DNA of 64,000 nt from an uncultured bacterium (GTDB lineage Bacteria > Bacillota > Clostridia > Lachnospirales > Lachnospiraceae): assembly GCA_948467735.1 (NCBI GenBank), contig CAOKFN010000001.1, positions 124,001 through 188,000 of the forward strand, written 5' to 3'. How positions within the stretch are numbered: position 1 is the first letter of the stretch; every line of letters starts with the position of its first letter. A program made the position numbers and the translations under genes. This document shows, in pieces, positions 1-9,571 of this stretch. The notes below the pieces were generated by a model. The model was not told the origin of the DNA. It did no database searches and worked only from the letters and a program-made list of their open reading frames with translations.

Positions 1-157
1 TATTATCACCGATGTCATCCCGCACTCCGGCAGTCCTCTCCTGTGCGGCAGACGCCGCGCCGACCTGTATCGGAACCAGCCATATGGGCAGCTCATACCT
101 GTTTTTCAACGGCTTATCCTTATAAAACTTTGCCATGTACACTTCTATTTCCGCCAC
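1..157 (-). CDS. DUF4422-type glycosyltransferase, 5' part only
   Basis: This is the first 52 codons of a gene that runs off the window at position 1. A GTG start at 157 sits behind GGGAGGGGGAGCAGA, a strong ribosome binding site. The translation contains KFYKDKPLKNRYELPIW, then PIQVGAASAAQ and RDDIGDN. This resembles the start of DUF4422 proteins, which occur in capsule and exopolysaccharide loci and are predicted glycosyltransferases (xPIQVGAA and DDxGDN are family hallmarks). The gene continues the co-oriented series after the stand-alone Rossmann protein, 69 bp away. The family call comes from recall of the N-terminal motifs only; the catalytic part lies outside the window. Confidence 0.6.
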   Translation of the reverse strand, partial: MAEIEVYMAKFYKDKPLKNRYELPIWLVPIQVGAASAAQERTAGVRDDIGDN

Positions 158-226
158 TCTGCTCCCCCTCCCGTACCTTCACAAACGTCCCCGTCTATCC
201 GCATATGATATGTCTGTTTCGGGCAC

Positions 227-592
227 TCATTGACCTTCCCCGCCATGCTGCAACATATGCAGCGACCGAAACATGCCCTTGCGCGCATAATACTTCTCCA
301 TCAGCATAGATTCCTTTTCAGAATCCATGCTGATGTGATTATGAAATCCCCGCTCTTCAAGAGTCCTGACAATGTTCTCTTGCACATCCTCCGGCGTCGC
401 AATCAGTATCCAGATATTTTTTCCCTGAAAACTTCCCAGCTCATAAACCGGAAGCCCTGCAAGCGTATCGGGATTTTTGTTTTTGTCGCTCACCAGAAAT
501 CCCACCACCTCAAAATCCTGATACAGCTCCCTCACTGCCTTATATGCGCCAAGCGCTATGCTTTGAGCGCCGAAGATTGCTATTTTAAACAT
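227..592 (-). CDS. Stand-alone Rossmann-like sugar/nucleotide-binding domain protein
   Basis: A 121-residue protein that is essentially one Rossmann-like domain: beta strand and loop IAIFGAQSIALGAYKAV at residues 3-19, then VVGFLVSD and GLPVYELGS. The same layout is fused to many other proteins of this locus (3.8, 5.0, 7.1, 8.3, 9.6, 13.9, 16.9, 18.4 and 19.3 kb). ATG at 592 was chosen over an upstream in-frame ATG at 676 because GGGGAGAAG precedes it and the domain begins there. It overlaps the last codons of the upstream GT4 gene by 13 bp, so the two are probably coupled. It could bind a nucleotide-sugar or act as a partner subunit for a neighbouring transferase; no catalytic residue is evident. 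Confidence 0.7.
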   Translation of the reverse strand: MFKIAIFGAQSIALGAYKAVRELYQDFEVVGFLVSDKNKNPDTLAGLPVYELGSFQGKNIWILIATPEDVQENIVRTLEERGFHNHISMDSEKESMLMEKYYARKGMFRSLHMLQHGGEGQ

Positions 593-2022
593 AATGTCTT
601 CTCCCCGCATCCATAAAGCTTTTTCAGGCTCCGAACATGTTCTTCCATCGTAACAAGACACGGCGCTTTCTTCCAATACGCCTCCGTCATATCCGGCGTA
701 TCCATTATTTTCTTCAGCTTTCGATGAAAATCACACACATCGCCGGCTTCAAATACAAACCCCTCTGATTTCACTATTTCCTTTGTCCCGCCCACATTGC
801 TGCATAATAAGGGGATCCCCGCCGCCTGCATCTCTATTGCCGCCTGCGGAAGATTATCCTCCCATAAGGGAGGGACGATACCAAGGTTTGCGCCTTTCAA
901 GACCTTTGGCAGACTGGCATGTGTGTACCCGTCATAATACAAAACCCCCGCGAATTTTTCCTGCAGCTTTAATATCCTTGCCTCCGCGCCTTCATCCGTC
1001 TTTGCGGCCGCAAGCGTCACAAATATTTTCTCAGACATGGATTCGGGCATTGCCTCCAATGACTCCAATAAAAAGTAAAACCCTTTCATCCTTCTCATAT
1101 AACCAATATAACAGATATGGAACATTCCGCCATGATAAGGATATCTGCATTTCTTCTCTGCCAGTTCCGCCGCCTTTGTCCCTATGTAATCCACACAAAC
1201 CTTCTTTGCGTCAACCCCTTTTTCAATGAGAATCTCTGCGGTTCTCTTGGAAACGGCTAACACGGTATCCATATAACGATTGACATATTCCACATTCAGC
1301 CTTCTAAATCTTTTGAATTCCGCCCCAAGTCTTTGTTTTTCCTCTTCCCCCATTTCATATATGCCTGCATCCTTCTGCGCATAATATTCTCCCAACGCTC
1401 TTTTCACTTCCAGCAATCTGCCGTTTTTCTCTCCTCTGGCATCCACAAACTGATTCAGCATAACCTTAAAGGCATGCACATCCTTTGGCATACAGTCAAC
1501 GCAGCATAATCCGCATTCTTCTTCCCTGCAGCAGCCCTTTCCCTCCTGCCACAGCATAACCTGCGGACAAACCATATAATAATTATGGACTGAATAAATA
1601 AATTTTGTTTCGGCAAAAACCTCCTTCAACTCCAGAACCCTTATGCCAAGTCCTTCCAGATTCTGGAAGTGGATCACGTCAAAGCCGTATTCCGAAATAA
1701 AATTCCCCACCACCCTTTTTAAAGCTTCATCGTCATTGCTAATATCCGGATACGGAAAACTCAAGTTTGCCGCCGCCAGCACAGGCGAGTTGACAATTTG
1801 AAAGCCCTTCACCTTCCCGCCAAAAACATTAAACGTGGGCTCGATAAATATCCTATATTGGTTCATATCATAAGCCCTGCCCGAGCTCAGGAAGAAAAGC
1901 TCAAAACAATCATCCCTGACCATGCGGGAGATCAAATTCCTTACATATATCGTAACGCCGCCCCCCTTTCCCTCGGCCTCGTCAAAGGGTATCCAATTAT
2001 ATAGCAGGATTCTTTTCTTCAT
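580..2022 (-). CDS. Glycosyltransferase family 4 (GT-B), 480 aa
   Basis: Predicted cytoplasmic GT-B glycosyltransferase. The N-terminal acceptor domain starts LLYNWIPFDEAEGKGGGVTIY and includes DVIHFQNLEGLG and a SVHNYYMVCPQ segment. A Cys-rich insert near residues 150-165 (CCREEECGLCCVDC) may bind metal and is unusual. The C-terminal donor domain holds ICYIGYMRRMKGFYFLLESL, then GIVPPLWEDNLPQAAIEMQA with the E-x7-E-type donor motif, followed by IPLLCSNVGGTKEIV. ATG at 2022 follows GGGGAGG; a longer in-frame extension to 2199 only reads through the upstream gene. Donor and acceptor sugars cannot be read from sequence. It follows another GT4 gene by 22 bp in the same transcription direction. 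Confidence 0.85.
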   Translation of the reverse strand: MKKRILLYNWIPFDEAEGKGGGVTIYVRNLISRMVRDDCFELFFLSSGRAYDMNQYRIFIEPTFNVFGGKVKGFQIVNSPVLAAANLSFPYPDISNDDEALKRVVGNFISEYGFDVIHFQNLEGLGIRVLELKEVFAETKFIYSVHNYYMVCPQVMLWQEGKGCCREEECGLCCVDCMPKDVHAFKVMLNQFVDARGEKNGRLLEVKRALGEYYAQKDAGIYEMGEEEKQRLGAEFKRFRRLNVEYVNRYMDTVLAVSKRTAEILIEKGVDAKKVCVDYIGTKAAELAEKKCRYPYHGGMFHICYIGYMRRMKGFYFLLESLEAMPESMSEKIFVTLAAAKTDEGAEARILKLQEKFAGVLYYDGYTHASLPKVLKGANLGIVPPLWEDNLPQAAIEMQAAGIPLLCSNVGGTKEIVKSEGFVFEAGDVCDFHRKLKKIMDTPDMTEAYWKKAPCLVTMEEHVRSLKKLYGCGEKTLCLK

Positions 2023-2044
2023 AGAATACCTCCCCACGCTTCCC

Positions 2045-3175
2045 TCATTCAAATCTTTTATATATCTCCAAAGTCTGCCTTGCCGCTTTTTCATAGGAAA
2101 ATTTCCCTGCCTGAACCAATGCCTTCTTTTCCAGTTGTTCTCTGTAATCCCTGTCCTCCAATACCTTCTCCATTGCGGCCGCCATTGAATCCACATCACA
2201 GGGATCGCAGTATTCCACCGCGTCTCCCCCCACCTCCGGCATCGAAGACGTGTTGGAAGAAATCACTGCCTTCCCCACGGACATTGCCTCAAGAATGGGA
2301 AGCCCAAACCCCTCATAAAAGGACGCATAAATAAACGCCGCCGCCTGACGATACAGCCGCGCCAGCAGACCGTCGCTCACAAATCCCGTAAAAATCACAT
2401 CCTCCGCAGCGTCACCATATTTTTCTAAAATATACCGCACAGTATCATACTGCCGTATCGGCCCGGTGATTACCAGCTTTGCGCGACTTGACCCATGCTT
2501 CCTCTTATATTCCAAGAAAGCTTTCACAATGCCTTTCTGATTCTTATTTCTCCCTATCCCCGAAACCGAAAGTAAATACTCCTGTCCCTTCAACTCGCTG
2601 ATTTCTTCCTCTGCCCTCCCGGCGCGTCCGCCGTCAAATGCCTGCGGACAGCCGCTTGGCCCGCCGCCTGCGGAAATAAAATCCTTCGGATACAGACCAT
2701 TATAGATAACGCTGATCTTCTCTTCCGGAATATGATAATACTCCACAATATCATTTTTCGTACATTCGGAAACCGCGATAATACAGTCTGCCTCCTCGGC
2801 GCTTTTCCTGATGCATTCGTCAAAATAAGCATACGCATCCAGCGGCGCGAAATCCGGGTATTTTAACGCAATCAAATCATGAATCGTTATAAGCTTCCCG
2901 CAAGGAAACTTTCCGGCAATATGGAACGGCCTGTAATGGGAATGGATAATGTCAAATCCATGCTCCAATAAGAGATAATTCAGCTGAAGCGTCTTATGGG
3001 AAGCAAAGACAATCGGCACATACGGCATGTCAATCCCAAGCCATTCCGATTTTCCCACAAAATAATACTCGTTTTGGCTGTCAATCCTTCTCAGCTCTGA
3101 CAGCGTTCCCAATGTAACCCGGTTGATTCCCGTTATATTGATCTCTTTATTCTGCGATACGATTCCGATTTTCAT
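2045..3175 (-). CDS. Glycosyltransferase family 4 (GT-B), 376 aa
   Basis: Typical two-domain GT4 enzyme. The N-terminal domain carries TGINRVTLGTL and FDIIHSHYRPFHIAG, then TIHDLIALKYPDF and the linker IIAVSECTKNDI, VIYNGLYPKDF. The donor domain carries LSVSGIGRNKNQKGIVKAF, LVITGPIRQYD and YEGFGLPILEAMSVGKAVISS with the EGFGLPxLEAM signature. An acidic/Gly-rich insertion lies near residues 172-195. ATG at 3175 is preferred; an in-frame TTG at 3181 overlaps the upstream stop and is closer to the GGGGG tract. It forms part of the co-directional surface-glycan operon and probably adds one sugar to the repeat unit. Confidence 0.88.
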   Translation of the reverse strand: MKIGIVSQNKEINITGINRVTLGTLSELRRIDSQNEYYFVGKSEWLGIDMPYVPIVFASHKTLQLNYLLLEHGFDIIHSHYRPFHIAGKFPCGKLITIHDLIALKYPDFAPLDAYAYFDECIRKSAEEADCIIAVSECTKNDIVEYYHIPEEKISVIYNGLYPKDFISAGGGPSGCPQAFDGGRAGRAEEEISELKGQEYLLSVSGIGRNKNQKGIVKAFLEYKRKHGSSRAKLVITGPIRQYDTVRYILEKYGDAAEDVIFTGFVSDGLLARLYRQAAAFIYASFYEGFGLPILEAMSVGKAVISSNTSSMPEVGGDAVEYCDPCDVDSMAAAMEKVLEDRDYREQLEKKALVQAGKFSYEKAARQTLEIYKRFE

Positions 3176-3177
3176 TT

Positions 3178-3723
3178 TCAAAATTTCCCCCGCCGCCCTG
3201 ACTCCACATCAATTAACCTGTTGACTTCTTCATAGACTTTAATTGCCTGACGATACAGCCCAAGGTCATGATATTCATACATATCCCCGCCAATCGTATT
3301 GCTGAACACACGAATATCCGCAATTCCCTGCAGCCGCACCCCTATCCGCATGAAATTCTCGTCCCGAAGATTAATCGGCTGTTCCGTGAAGTATAAAAAA
3401 CCGTCCAGCTTCGACAGCTCTATTTCATTCCTAAGCAATTCCACAAGCTCCAATGTATACTTCCCTTTCCATCCGACGACCTGATACCGCCCTCCATACC
3501 ATTCCTCCAATACAGCTTCCATGGAGGGCTGGGCAATGAATGTCAATTTCATTTCAGGCTGATTCGCCAGCAGCCTGTCCATACATTTTTTCATTCTGAC
3601 TTCCTCATTGATGGCAATAATCAACAGGCATTTACCGTTGGAAATCTCCTCATAGGTTGTATTTGTCACACATTGTTCAATTAATTGACACAAGCTATCA
3701 TACCCATATGAACCAAACATCAT
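3178..3723 (-). CDS. Uncharacterised protein in the glycan locus, 181 aa
   Basis: I do not recognise the family. The protein is soluble, with no signal peptide or membrane segment. It has alternating alpha/beta character: KCLLIIAINEE at residues 29-39, LTFIAQPSMEAVLEEW, and FLYFTEQPINLRDENFM. The early hydrophobic strand followed by helices could be a degenerate Rossmann-like or half-GT fold. The start uses either of two adjacent ATGs, preceded by GCGAGGTGCG. Its stop lies within a few bases of the next gene's start, so it is co-translated with the GT4 enzyme downstream. Context suggests an accessory role in glycan assembly; this is inference only. Confidence 0.6.
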   Translation of the reverse strand: MMFGSYGYDSLCQLIEQCVTNTTYEEISNGKCLLIIAINEEVRMKKCMDRLLANQPEMKLTFIAQPSMEAVLEEWYGGRYQVVGWKGKYTLELVELLRNEIELSKLDGFLYFTEQPINLRDENFMRIGVRLQGIADIRVFSNTIGGDMYEYHDLGLYRQAIKVYEEVNRLIDVESGRRGKF

Positions 3724-3771
3724 TTCGCACCTCGCTTAAGTAAGATAATCTTTCTATGCCGAGACAGGCAG

Positions 3772-4947
3772 TCACAGCGAACCATCAATATTGCCTTGAT
3801 ATATCATAAGGTTTTTATAAATCAACTCTATATCCTGTAGAAAAATATAATCTTCCCGATAATGATAATCCATGCGTTCAAGGCATTCCGCAATTTTCTC
3901 ATCTTTGTCCGCAGCCGCCGCGATAACCCGATATTTCGGCGCTGCATTTTTCAAGCTCTGCGGCGCCATCACCTCATGCCCTCCTATTTTACGACATTCC
4001 AGAGCCTTATTGCCGTCAATAAACCCACAGATCCGTCCTCCCGCATCTTCTATCATACGACAGAGAGTCTGTCCCCAATATCCGGCCCCCCAGACAGCAT
4101 ATTCTCTGCTGCCGCCGCCAAACAGCTTCCCGATCGTCGGCAGCAGCTGCTCTTTGTCATACTTTTCAGTCCAAAAACGCGCAACCTCTTTTCTTCTGGT
4201 TTTAATATCATACTCCATATCCCCCCGGCCGCTTCTGCATACCTCTTCCGGAATCACATACCCGCAGCTTTCAATCCAAGGCTTCCAAAAGGATGCGTCA
4301 AATTTCTGCCATGCATGACACCCAAACGGCAGCTGGTTCCCGTTTTGGGCATAGCATTCCCTTACCTTCATCTCAAACCCAAACTCCAGAGCCGTCCGCT
4401 CCGGCGCCGTTTTGAATGTTTCACACCGTAATACGGCATAAAACAAATCTTCATTCACCCGGTTATTTACCAGCAGCTCACGATTATCCTTCAAGATATC
4501 CAAGAAAGCCGCAACTCTGCGCAGTGAAAAACCTCCGTTGCCCACATGCCAGATGACATGTCCGCTGTCCTTATAATAAAATTCTCCATCCAGCCACAAT
4601 GCCCCTATGTAATCATATCCCATATCGCAGAAATACCCCAGCTTGTCCGAAAAGACAAAGGCATCAAGCTGATGAATCAGAATATACTCATAGGTGGAAA
4701 AACGTTTATAAAACTCTTCTTCCAGCATTAACTCATTATAAGAATGAACACTGTCAAAATACTGATCCAAAAACCTTTCTTCCGGCAGACCGTATGTATC
4801 TTTTAAATACAGCGACTCCGGCATAATAAAATATATGTCATATGCCTTCAAGACTCGAACCGCCTGTGTCAATGATATTCTTTCCAATTCCGTCAAGGCT
4901 TCTCTGTAAACGGGAATCAATACAGCCGCCTGTTTATACTCCGTCAT
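3772..4947 (-). CDS. DUF5672-type glycosyltransferase fused to C-terminal Rossmann-like domain
   Basis: 391 residues in two parts. The N-terminal part (about 1-255) has AAVLIPVYREALTELE, LDQYFDSVHSYNEL, EYILIHQLDAFVFSD, DYIGALWLDG and GGFSLRR. These resemble DUF5672 proteins, a GT-A-like family found in glycan loci; the DAF segment could be the metal-binding DxD-like position. The C-terminal part (about 275-385) has YAVWGAGYWGQTLCRMIEDAG then CGFIDGNKALECRKIGGHEV, the Rossmann-like module shared with nine other proteins here. ATG at 4947 follows GGGAAGGTGG. The gene lies between the unknown 181-aa gene and the RgpF-like gene. Substrate is unknown. Confidence 0.72.
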   Translation of the reverse strand: MTEYKQAAVLIPVYREALTELERISLTQAVRVLKAYDIYFIMPESLYLKDTYGLPEERFLDQYFDSVHSYNELMLEEEFYKRFSTYEYILIHQLDAFVFSDKLGYFCDMGYDYIGALWLDGEFYYKDSGHVIWHVGNGGFSLRRVAAFLDILKDNRELLVNNRVNEDLFYAVLRCETFKTAPERTALEFGFEMKVRECYAQNGNQLPFGCHAWQKFDASFWKPWIESCGYVIPEEVCRSGRGDMEYDIKTRRKEVARFWTEKYDKEQLLPTIGKLFGGGSREYAVWGAGYWGQTLCRMIEDAGGRICGFIDGNKALECRKIGGHEVMAPQSLKNAAPKYRVIAAAADKDEKIAECLERMDYHYREDYIFLQDIELIYKNLMIYQGNIDGSL

Positions 4948-4959
4948 TTTCCACCTTCC

Positions 4960-6948
4960 CTACACACAAAAATAATGTTCTATCCCATATTCCTCCAACA
5001 AAGGAATTACCTGTCTCTGGTTCTCTTCATTAAGGCACAGCACAAATCCGCAATCATCCCACTCTTTCACTTCCGATAAATAATAAACCGGCATTCCTTC
5101 TAATGTATCCGGTCTGCTCCGCCCGTCCGACACCACATACGCTTCCGTATTCGGCAGCCTGCCCTTGAATTTTTTAGCCAGTTCCCCCGCGCCATAAACC
5201 AGTATCTTTGAATATTTAGCGCAAAAATCCTCCAATGCAGCCCACAGCATCCTTTCAGTCATTTCTGAAAAGCTCCGGAATTCCCCATACTGCCTCCTGA
5301 CCTGAGAAGCCGCCTGACATAAATAGTGCTGCAGATTCACCTCATTCATGGAAGCATACCTTGAGCTTTCCACAATTCCGGAATAATAACCCGCATCCTG
5401 TGCCAGATAACTCCACAGATAAGGCAGATAGGAATAATCTCTCATCTTCAATCTTTTCAGCTTTTTCAAAATTCCTCCGCGAATCCAGAAATTATCCGTG
5501 ATTCTATAAGGCGCCTTCAGCGGGGAGAGCTGACAGTTCCATTGCAGCTCTTTCACGATACGTCCCGCTTCCTCGAATCTGCCGTTCCAGCCCTTCCCAT
5601 ACTCTCCAAAATACTGCGCAAAGTTAGGCTGGGGCGGCGCCAGAAACCCAAGCCGCGATTCTTCCCTGAATAAATTAAGTATTTCTGATACATGCTGTTT
5701 ATCTTTTACCAGATTCTCCCACACATTATAAAAATAAGACTTTCCCGTACATCCGGGAGCCTCCTCCGAAGTCAAATCCATATCGTGCAGCACGCATAGA
5801 TAGTCATACTCGCAAAGCTCCGCAAACAAATCTTCCGCTTCATCCCATACGATATGCCTGCCCTCAACCCCTTGTCTGCCATATTCTTTCAGAATTTCCC
5901 TGCTTTCCGATAATACCCTGACTTGGCAGTACGGTATGAATTCCCGTACATATTCCAATACATCTTCCACCGAACCTCTATATGTGGCAAACACTGCAAT
6001 TACCACGTTTTCCCATCCGTCGTCTTGTTCCGGCATGCGCATAAACCGCCCCCTAGAACGCCTGCGTACATAATCGGAGCCTTCCCCATGGACAATGTAC
6101 TGTAAATGAAGACTCCTGTATAAATCCCCCACATTTAAAGTACGGATAATATTGTCCCATATAAAATTCACATCATAGCTTGTCCATTTATCTATATAAT
6201 CCAATGACTGCCGCAAATTCTGCTGGGTCTGTAAATTCAACGTATCATAGGCAATCTGCTGTTTTTTCAAGAAAGGAAAATTGCGCTTTTTTATTAATTC
6301 ATAAGAAATCATGCTATACTGAATATAATTATTTTCAATATGTTCGGAATCATTTGCCTGTGTATCCGCCAAAACCCCATAGGTATAGCCAAGCTCGGAA
6401 AAATACTTAGTAAATTTCAGTTCATGACCTTTGACCGTTTCCATGTATGCGGCGTAATAGGGCATTGCATCCCAATACGCTTTAAATTGGGGGCAATGCA
6501 GCATTCGGGCACGCACCACAAGGAAATAGGATTGAATATGCTCGCAGACATGGCCAAGCACATCATTGACGCCTTCCCCATGTTTTGTCAATCCCCAGAA
6601 ATCTACAGGTTTTGTATCCATCTCGGCAAATATATCTTTCATCGGCTTAAAAGGCCCAAACATGGAATCATTGGCCAGAACCAGTTCATCATACTGCATG
6701 ACCCTATCCCATCCCATCAGATCACACAAGGCATCCTTAAAGCCGCCCGCGTCAAAACCGATATTGCCCCGATAAAATATCTCATCCGCATATTTTTCAA
6801 GAATATCCAGACCGCGGACGATTTCCGTTTCATTACACACTACGACAATGGAATCGACACAGGTTTTCAGTTCTTTCAGCATCCAGCCAATGTATTTGTC
6901 CACTATATTCTGTTTGTCATAGGTAAGATAAATACACAGACGTTTCAT
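4960..6948 (-). CDS. Rhamnan-synthesis F (RgpF)-like protein with C-terminal Rossmann-like domain
   Basis: 662 residues. The N-terminal half matches the rhamnan synthesis protein F family (PF05045): LCIYLTYDKQNIVDKYI, GNIGFDAGGFKDAL, YDELVLANDSMFGPF, DFWGLT, then HVCEHIQSYFLVVRARM. A second block (about 310-540) repeats some of these themes (LCVLHDMDL, ENLVKD, LGFLAPPQPNF, NFWIRGG). The C-terminal 90 residues carry ILVYGAGELAKKF and YVVSDGRSRPDTLEGMPVYYL, the locus-wide Rossmann-like module. RgpF proteins act in rhamnose-containing wall polysaccharide assembly in streptococci; the exact linkage made here is unknown. The start at 6948 is preceded by a modest AGGACAC site. Confidence 0.82.
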   Translation of the reverse strand: MKRLCIYLTYDKQNIVDKYIGWMLKELKTCVDSIVVVCNETEIVRGLDILEKYADEIFYRGNIGFDAGGFKDALCDLMGWDRVMQYDELVLANDSMFGPFKPMKDIFAEMDTKPVDFWGLTKHGEGVNDVLGHVCEHIQSYFLVVRARMLHCPQFKAYWDAMPYYAAYMETVKGHELKFTKYFSELGYTYGVLADTQANDSEHIENNYIQYSMISYELIKKRNFPFLKKQQIAYDTLNLQTQQNLRQSLDYIDKWTSYDVNFIWDNIIRTLNVGDLYRSLHLQYIVHGEGSDYVRRRSRGRFMRMPEQDDGWENVVIAVFATYRGSVEDVLEYVREFIPYCQVRVLSESREILKEYGRQGVEGRHIVWDEAEDLFAELCEYDYLCVLHDMDLTSEEAPGCTGKSYFYNVWENLVKDKQHVSEILNLFREESRLGFLAPPQPNFAQYFGEYGKGWNGRFEEAGRIVKELQWNCQLSPLKAPYRITDNFWIRGGILKKLKRLKMRDYSYLPYLWSYLAQDAGYYSGIVESSRYASMNEVNLQHYLCQAASQVRRQYGEFRSFSEMTERMLWAALEDFCAKYSKILVYGAGELAKKFKGRLPNTEAYVVSDGRSRPDTLEGMPVYYLSEVKEWDDCGFVLCLNEENQRQVIPLLEEYGIEHYFCV

Positions 6949-7055
6949 TGATATGTGTCCTCCGCAATACGCTTCCCCTTGATATTTTCCTCTCCTCTAT
7001 ACCGTTCTCCCGACGCCCCCTCATAACCCGGATGCCTCATACCAGCTTTCACCCG

Positions 7056-8228
7056 TCAAATTATTTCTCTCCTTTTTCTCCATATGATTTTTTCTATCCT
7101 AATCCCATAACCTAGCAGCACATTTTTCACTTCCTCCGCCGCCGCTTCATCGTTAATAGCTATAATAATAAAATCAAACTCTTTACTTAGCGCCTCCTCT
7201 AAAGGCTCTGTCGGCAGCCCGAACTCTCGTAATTTCATGTAATTTTTATCAACCCATCCCGCCAGCTCCGCATAATCCTCACTCTGGAGGCATTTCCAAT
7301 AGGAACGCCCTACCTTTCCCGCTCCATAAAGAATAATTCTACTATTTTTAGGCACATCCTCATACGGAAACAAATATGTAATTTCCCTTAAATCAAATCC
7401 ATACAAGCTTTCTATCGCCGGGCGTATACAGCTCTTAACATAGTAATCAACCTGAGCTTTCATTTTATTTTCCAGCCCGATTTTTTTATATTCCTCCATA
7501 AAACAATTTTTGAGTCTATACAATTTTTCAAACGTGTCCACACTATACGTTCTTAGCATCGAGTTATCATGCTGTACATAGTGATACCAAGATCGATTGA
7601 TTATCACAATTTTATCCGCTTGGGCTATCAGAAGATATACAATAATTCCATCCTCGCCTATTGTTATTTTGGGATCTATATTTTTAATTACCTTCTTTAA
7701 TGCGGCGTGATAAAACAGTTTATTACACACAGAAGCTGTAATCCCTTGTGCTCCCGCTTTTAAGTCATATGCCGCTCTTGGAAGTATATCCTGTTGTATG
7801 GACTCTCTCTCATACACTCCTTCCATCACACTATCAAAATCGATTTTCTTTTTATCCTTCCACTCATAAGTCAATCTGGAAGTTACCATTTCCGGCTTTT
7901 CTTTCGCATAAGCAGCCACCATATGTTCATACATATCGCTTTCTATCCAGTCATCCCCATCAACAAAAGTAATGATTTCCCCACTGGCGGACCCTGCGCC
8001 AAATTTTCTTGCAGATACCAGCCCCAGATTTTTTCTATGGTAAACAGTTATCCTTTTGTCCTTGCAGGCATATGCGTCACAAATACTTCCGGAACCATCT
8101 GTCGAACCGTCATCAATCAGCAGAATTTCTATATTTTCATATGTCTGAGCCATGACGCTTTCAATGCATCTGCTTATATATGGAGCAATATTATATACAG
8201 TAATAATAACTGTCAGCAAAATATTCAT
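7056..8228 (-). CDS. Family 2 glycosyltransferase with C-terminal Rossmann-like domain, 390 aa
   Basis: GT-A family 2 enzyme. Strand and donor site LLTVIITVYNIAPYISRCIES at the N-terminus, LLIDDGSTDGSGSICDAYA, and the metal-binding triad in ITFVDGDDWIESDMYEHM. The central part is helical (EDGIIVYLLIAQADKIV, WYHYVQHDNSML). The C-terminal 100 residues hold RIILYGAGKVGRSYWKCL and AGWVDKNYMKLREFGLPTE, the shared Rossmann-like module. ATG at 8228 is preceded by AGGAGAATAAGT; the longer frame to 8342 runs into the upstream intergenic region and was rejected. Closely related in layout to the GT2 gene just upstream, suggesting duplication. Confidence 0.88.
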   Translation of the reverse strand: MNILLTVIITVYNIAPYISRCIESVMAQTYENIEILLIDDGSTDGSGSICDAYACKDKRITVYHRKNLGLVSARKFGAGSASGEIITFVDGDDWIESDMYEHMVAAYAKEKPEMVTSRLTYEWKDKKKIDFDSVMEGVYERESIQQDILPRAAYDLKAGAQGITASVCNKLFYHAALKKVIKNIDPKITIGEDGIIVYLLIAQADKIVIINRSWYHYVQHDNSMLRTYSVDTFEKLYRLKNCFMEEYKKIGLENKMKAQVDYYVKSCIRPAIESLYGFDLREITYLFPYEDVPKNSRIILYGAGKVGRSYWKCLQSEDYAELAGWVDKNYMKLREFGLPTEPLEEALSKEFDFIIIAINDEAAAEEVKNVLLGYGIRIEKIIWRKRREII

Positions 8229-8287
8229 ACTTATTCTCCTATTCAAATGCCATATTCCTCTTAACTGTCGACCGCTGCTATAAAAGA

Positions 8288-9514
8288 TCACGCTCTCATA
8301 TTGAATAATCCTTCTTCTAAAACATTGGAGGGTCTTTCCCAAAATATTTTATCCTGCGATATTCCATACTCTATCAACTTCGTTTCTATTTCTTTCGCCA
8401 TCACATCTGTTTTTACCGCAATTATTATTTTGTCATATTCATACTCATGTAATGATGATAAACCTGCTATATCGGCATATTCACACTGACAATTCTGCCA
8501 ATTTGAATCAATCCATGCAACAACCTCTATATCCTTATACTTGCTTAATTGCGTATAGTAATCCTGTCCAACACCTCCTGCGCCAAATAACGCAAGCCTC
8601 ATCCCTCTAAATCTATCTATATTTCTGATATAAAAATATTGCTGTTTTATTGATTGGCTTTTTACCATTTCTATCATTGCCATAAAATCTCTCAGCAAAT
8701 AATAACATACGCCTTCCTTCAAATCGGGCCGTAACATCCCATTATAATTTTTCAATATCATAACTAAGCAATGATATAATCCCACATTTTCTAAAATAAA
8801 ATCCTTTTTTGTAAGATGAGATAACGATTTGCCTCTCACAATATAATGATACAATGCATTCTTAAGCAATAAAATACGTTTGCTTTCCAATATGCACAGA
8901 CATAAACATAATAAATCTTCTCCAAACTGCTGCTCTTCCGGCAGTTGAGAATAACATTTCATAATCAACTCTTTTCTAAACAGTTTGGACCAAATACAGT
9001 TATTGATTTTTTCCTCCTCCGCATATAATACATAATTCAGCAGAAACTTTTCTCTGTCCTCATATAGAGGTAAATCAAATAAACCTTCTCTAAACCCATA
9101 AATTTGTTTACTTTTGTCAGGATGTTCTTCCACATAACCTGTATGGACAAAGTCTGCGCCATACTGAACAATATTCATTAGCAAAGCATCGAACATACAT
9201 GGTTCAATGTAGTCATCCGCATCCACAAAGCCTATATACTTACCCTGCGCATGATCGAGTCCTATTTTCCTCGCAGCAACCAAACCTCTATTTTCCGTAT
9301 GATATACCTTCACACGCTTATCCTGCCTCACATACCCGTCACAAATTTTCCCTGAACCGTCGCTGGAACCGTCATCGACTAAAATCAGCTCAAATTCCCT
9401 AAATGTCTGTCCTAAAATACTATCTATGCATCTATGTAAATATGGCTCGGAATTATATATTGGAACAATCACCGATAACTGACATTCCTTCTGCTGCATT
9501 GCTGAATCTTCCAT
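8288..9514 (-). CDS. Family 2 glycosyltransferase with C-terminal Rossmann-like domain, 408 aa
   Basis: GT2 enzyme. LSVIVPIYNSEPYLHRCIDS near the N-terminus, LILVDDGSSDGSGKICDGYV, YIGFVDADDYIEPCMFDALL (DxD metal site), then the conserved acceptor-side acidic segment FGEDLLCLCL. The C-terminal module has RLALFGAGGVGQDYYTQL, EVVAWIDSNWQN and KIIIAVKTD. ATG at 9514 has AAGAGGAG 11 nt upstream and is better supported than the in-frame ATG at 9538, which lacks such a site. It is paralogous to the 7056-8228 gene; the pair probably adds consecutive residues to the same glycan. Confidence 0.88.
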   Translation of the reverse strand: MEDSAMQQKECQLSVIVPIYNSEPYLHRCIDSILGQTFREFELILVDDGSSDGSGKICDGYVRQDKRVKVYHTENRGLVAARKIGLDHAQGKYIGFVDADDYIEPCMFDALLMNIVQYGADFVHTGYVEEHPDKSKQIYGFREGLFDLPLYEDREKFLLNYVLYAEEEKINNCIWSKLFRKELIMKCYSQLPEEQQFGEDLLCLCLCILESKRILLLKNALYHYIVRGKSLSHLTKKDFILENVGLYHCLVMILKNYNGMLRPDLKEGVCYYLLRDFMAMIEMVKSQSIKQQYFYIRNIDRFRGMRLALFGAGGVGQDYYTQLSKYKDIEVVAWIDSNWQNCQCEYADIAGLSSLHEYEYDKIIIAVKTDVMAKEIETKLIEYGISQDKIFWERPSNVLEEGLFNMRA

Positions 9515-9571
9515 ATTAAAATTTCTCCTCTTATTCAATTAATATCAGCCGTCCGAACCGCTGTCTTTCTT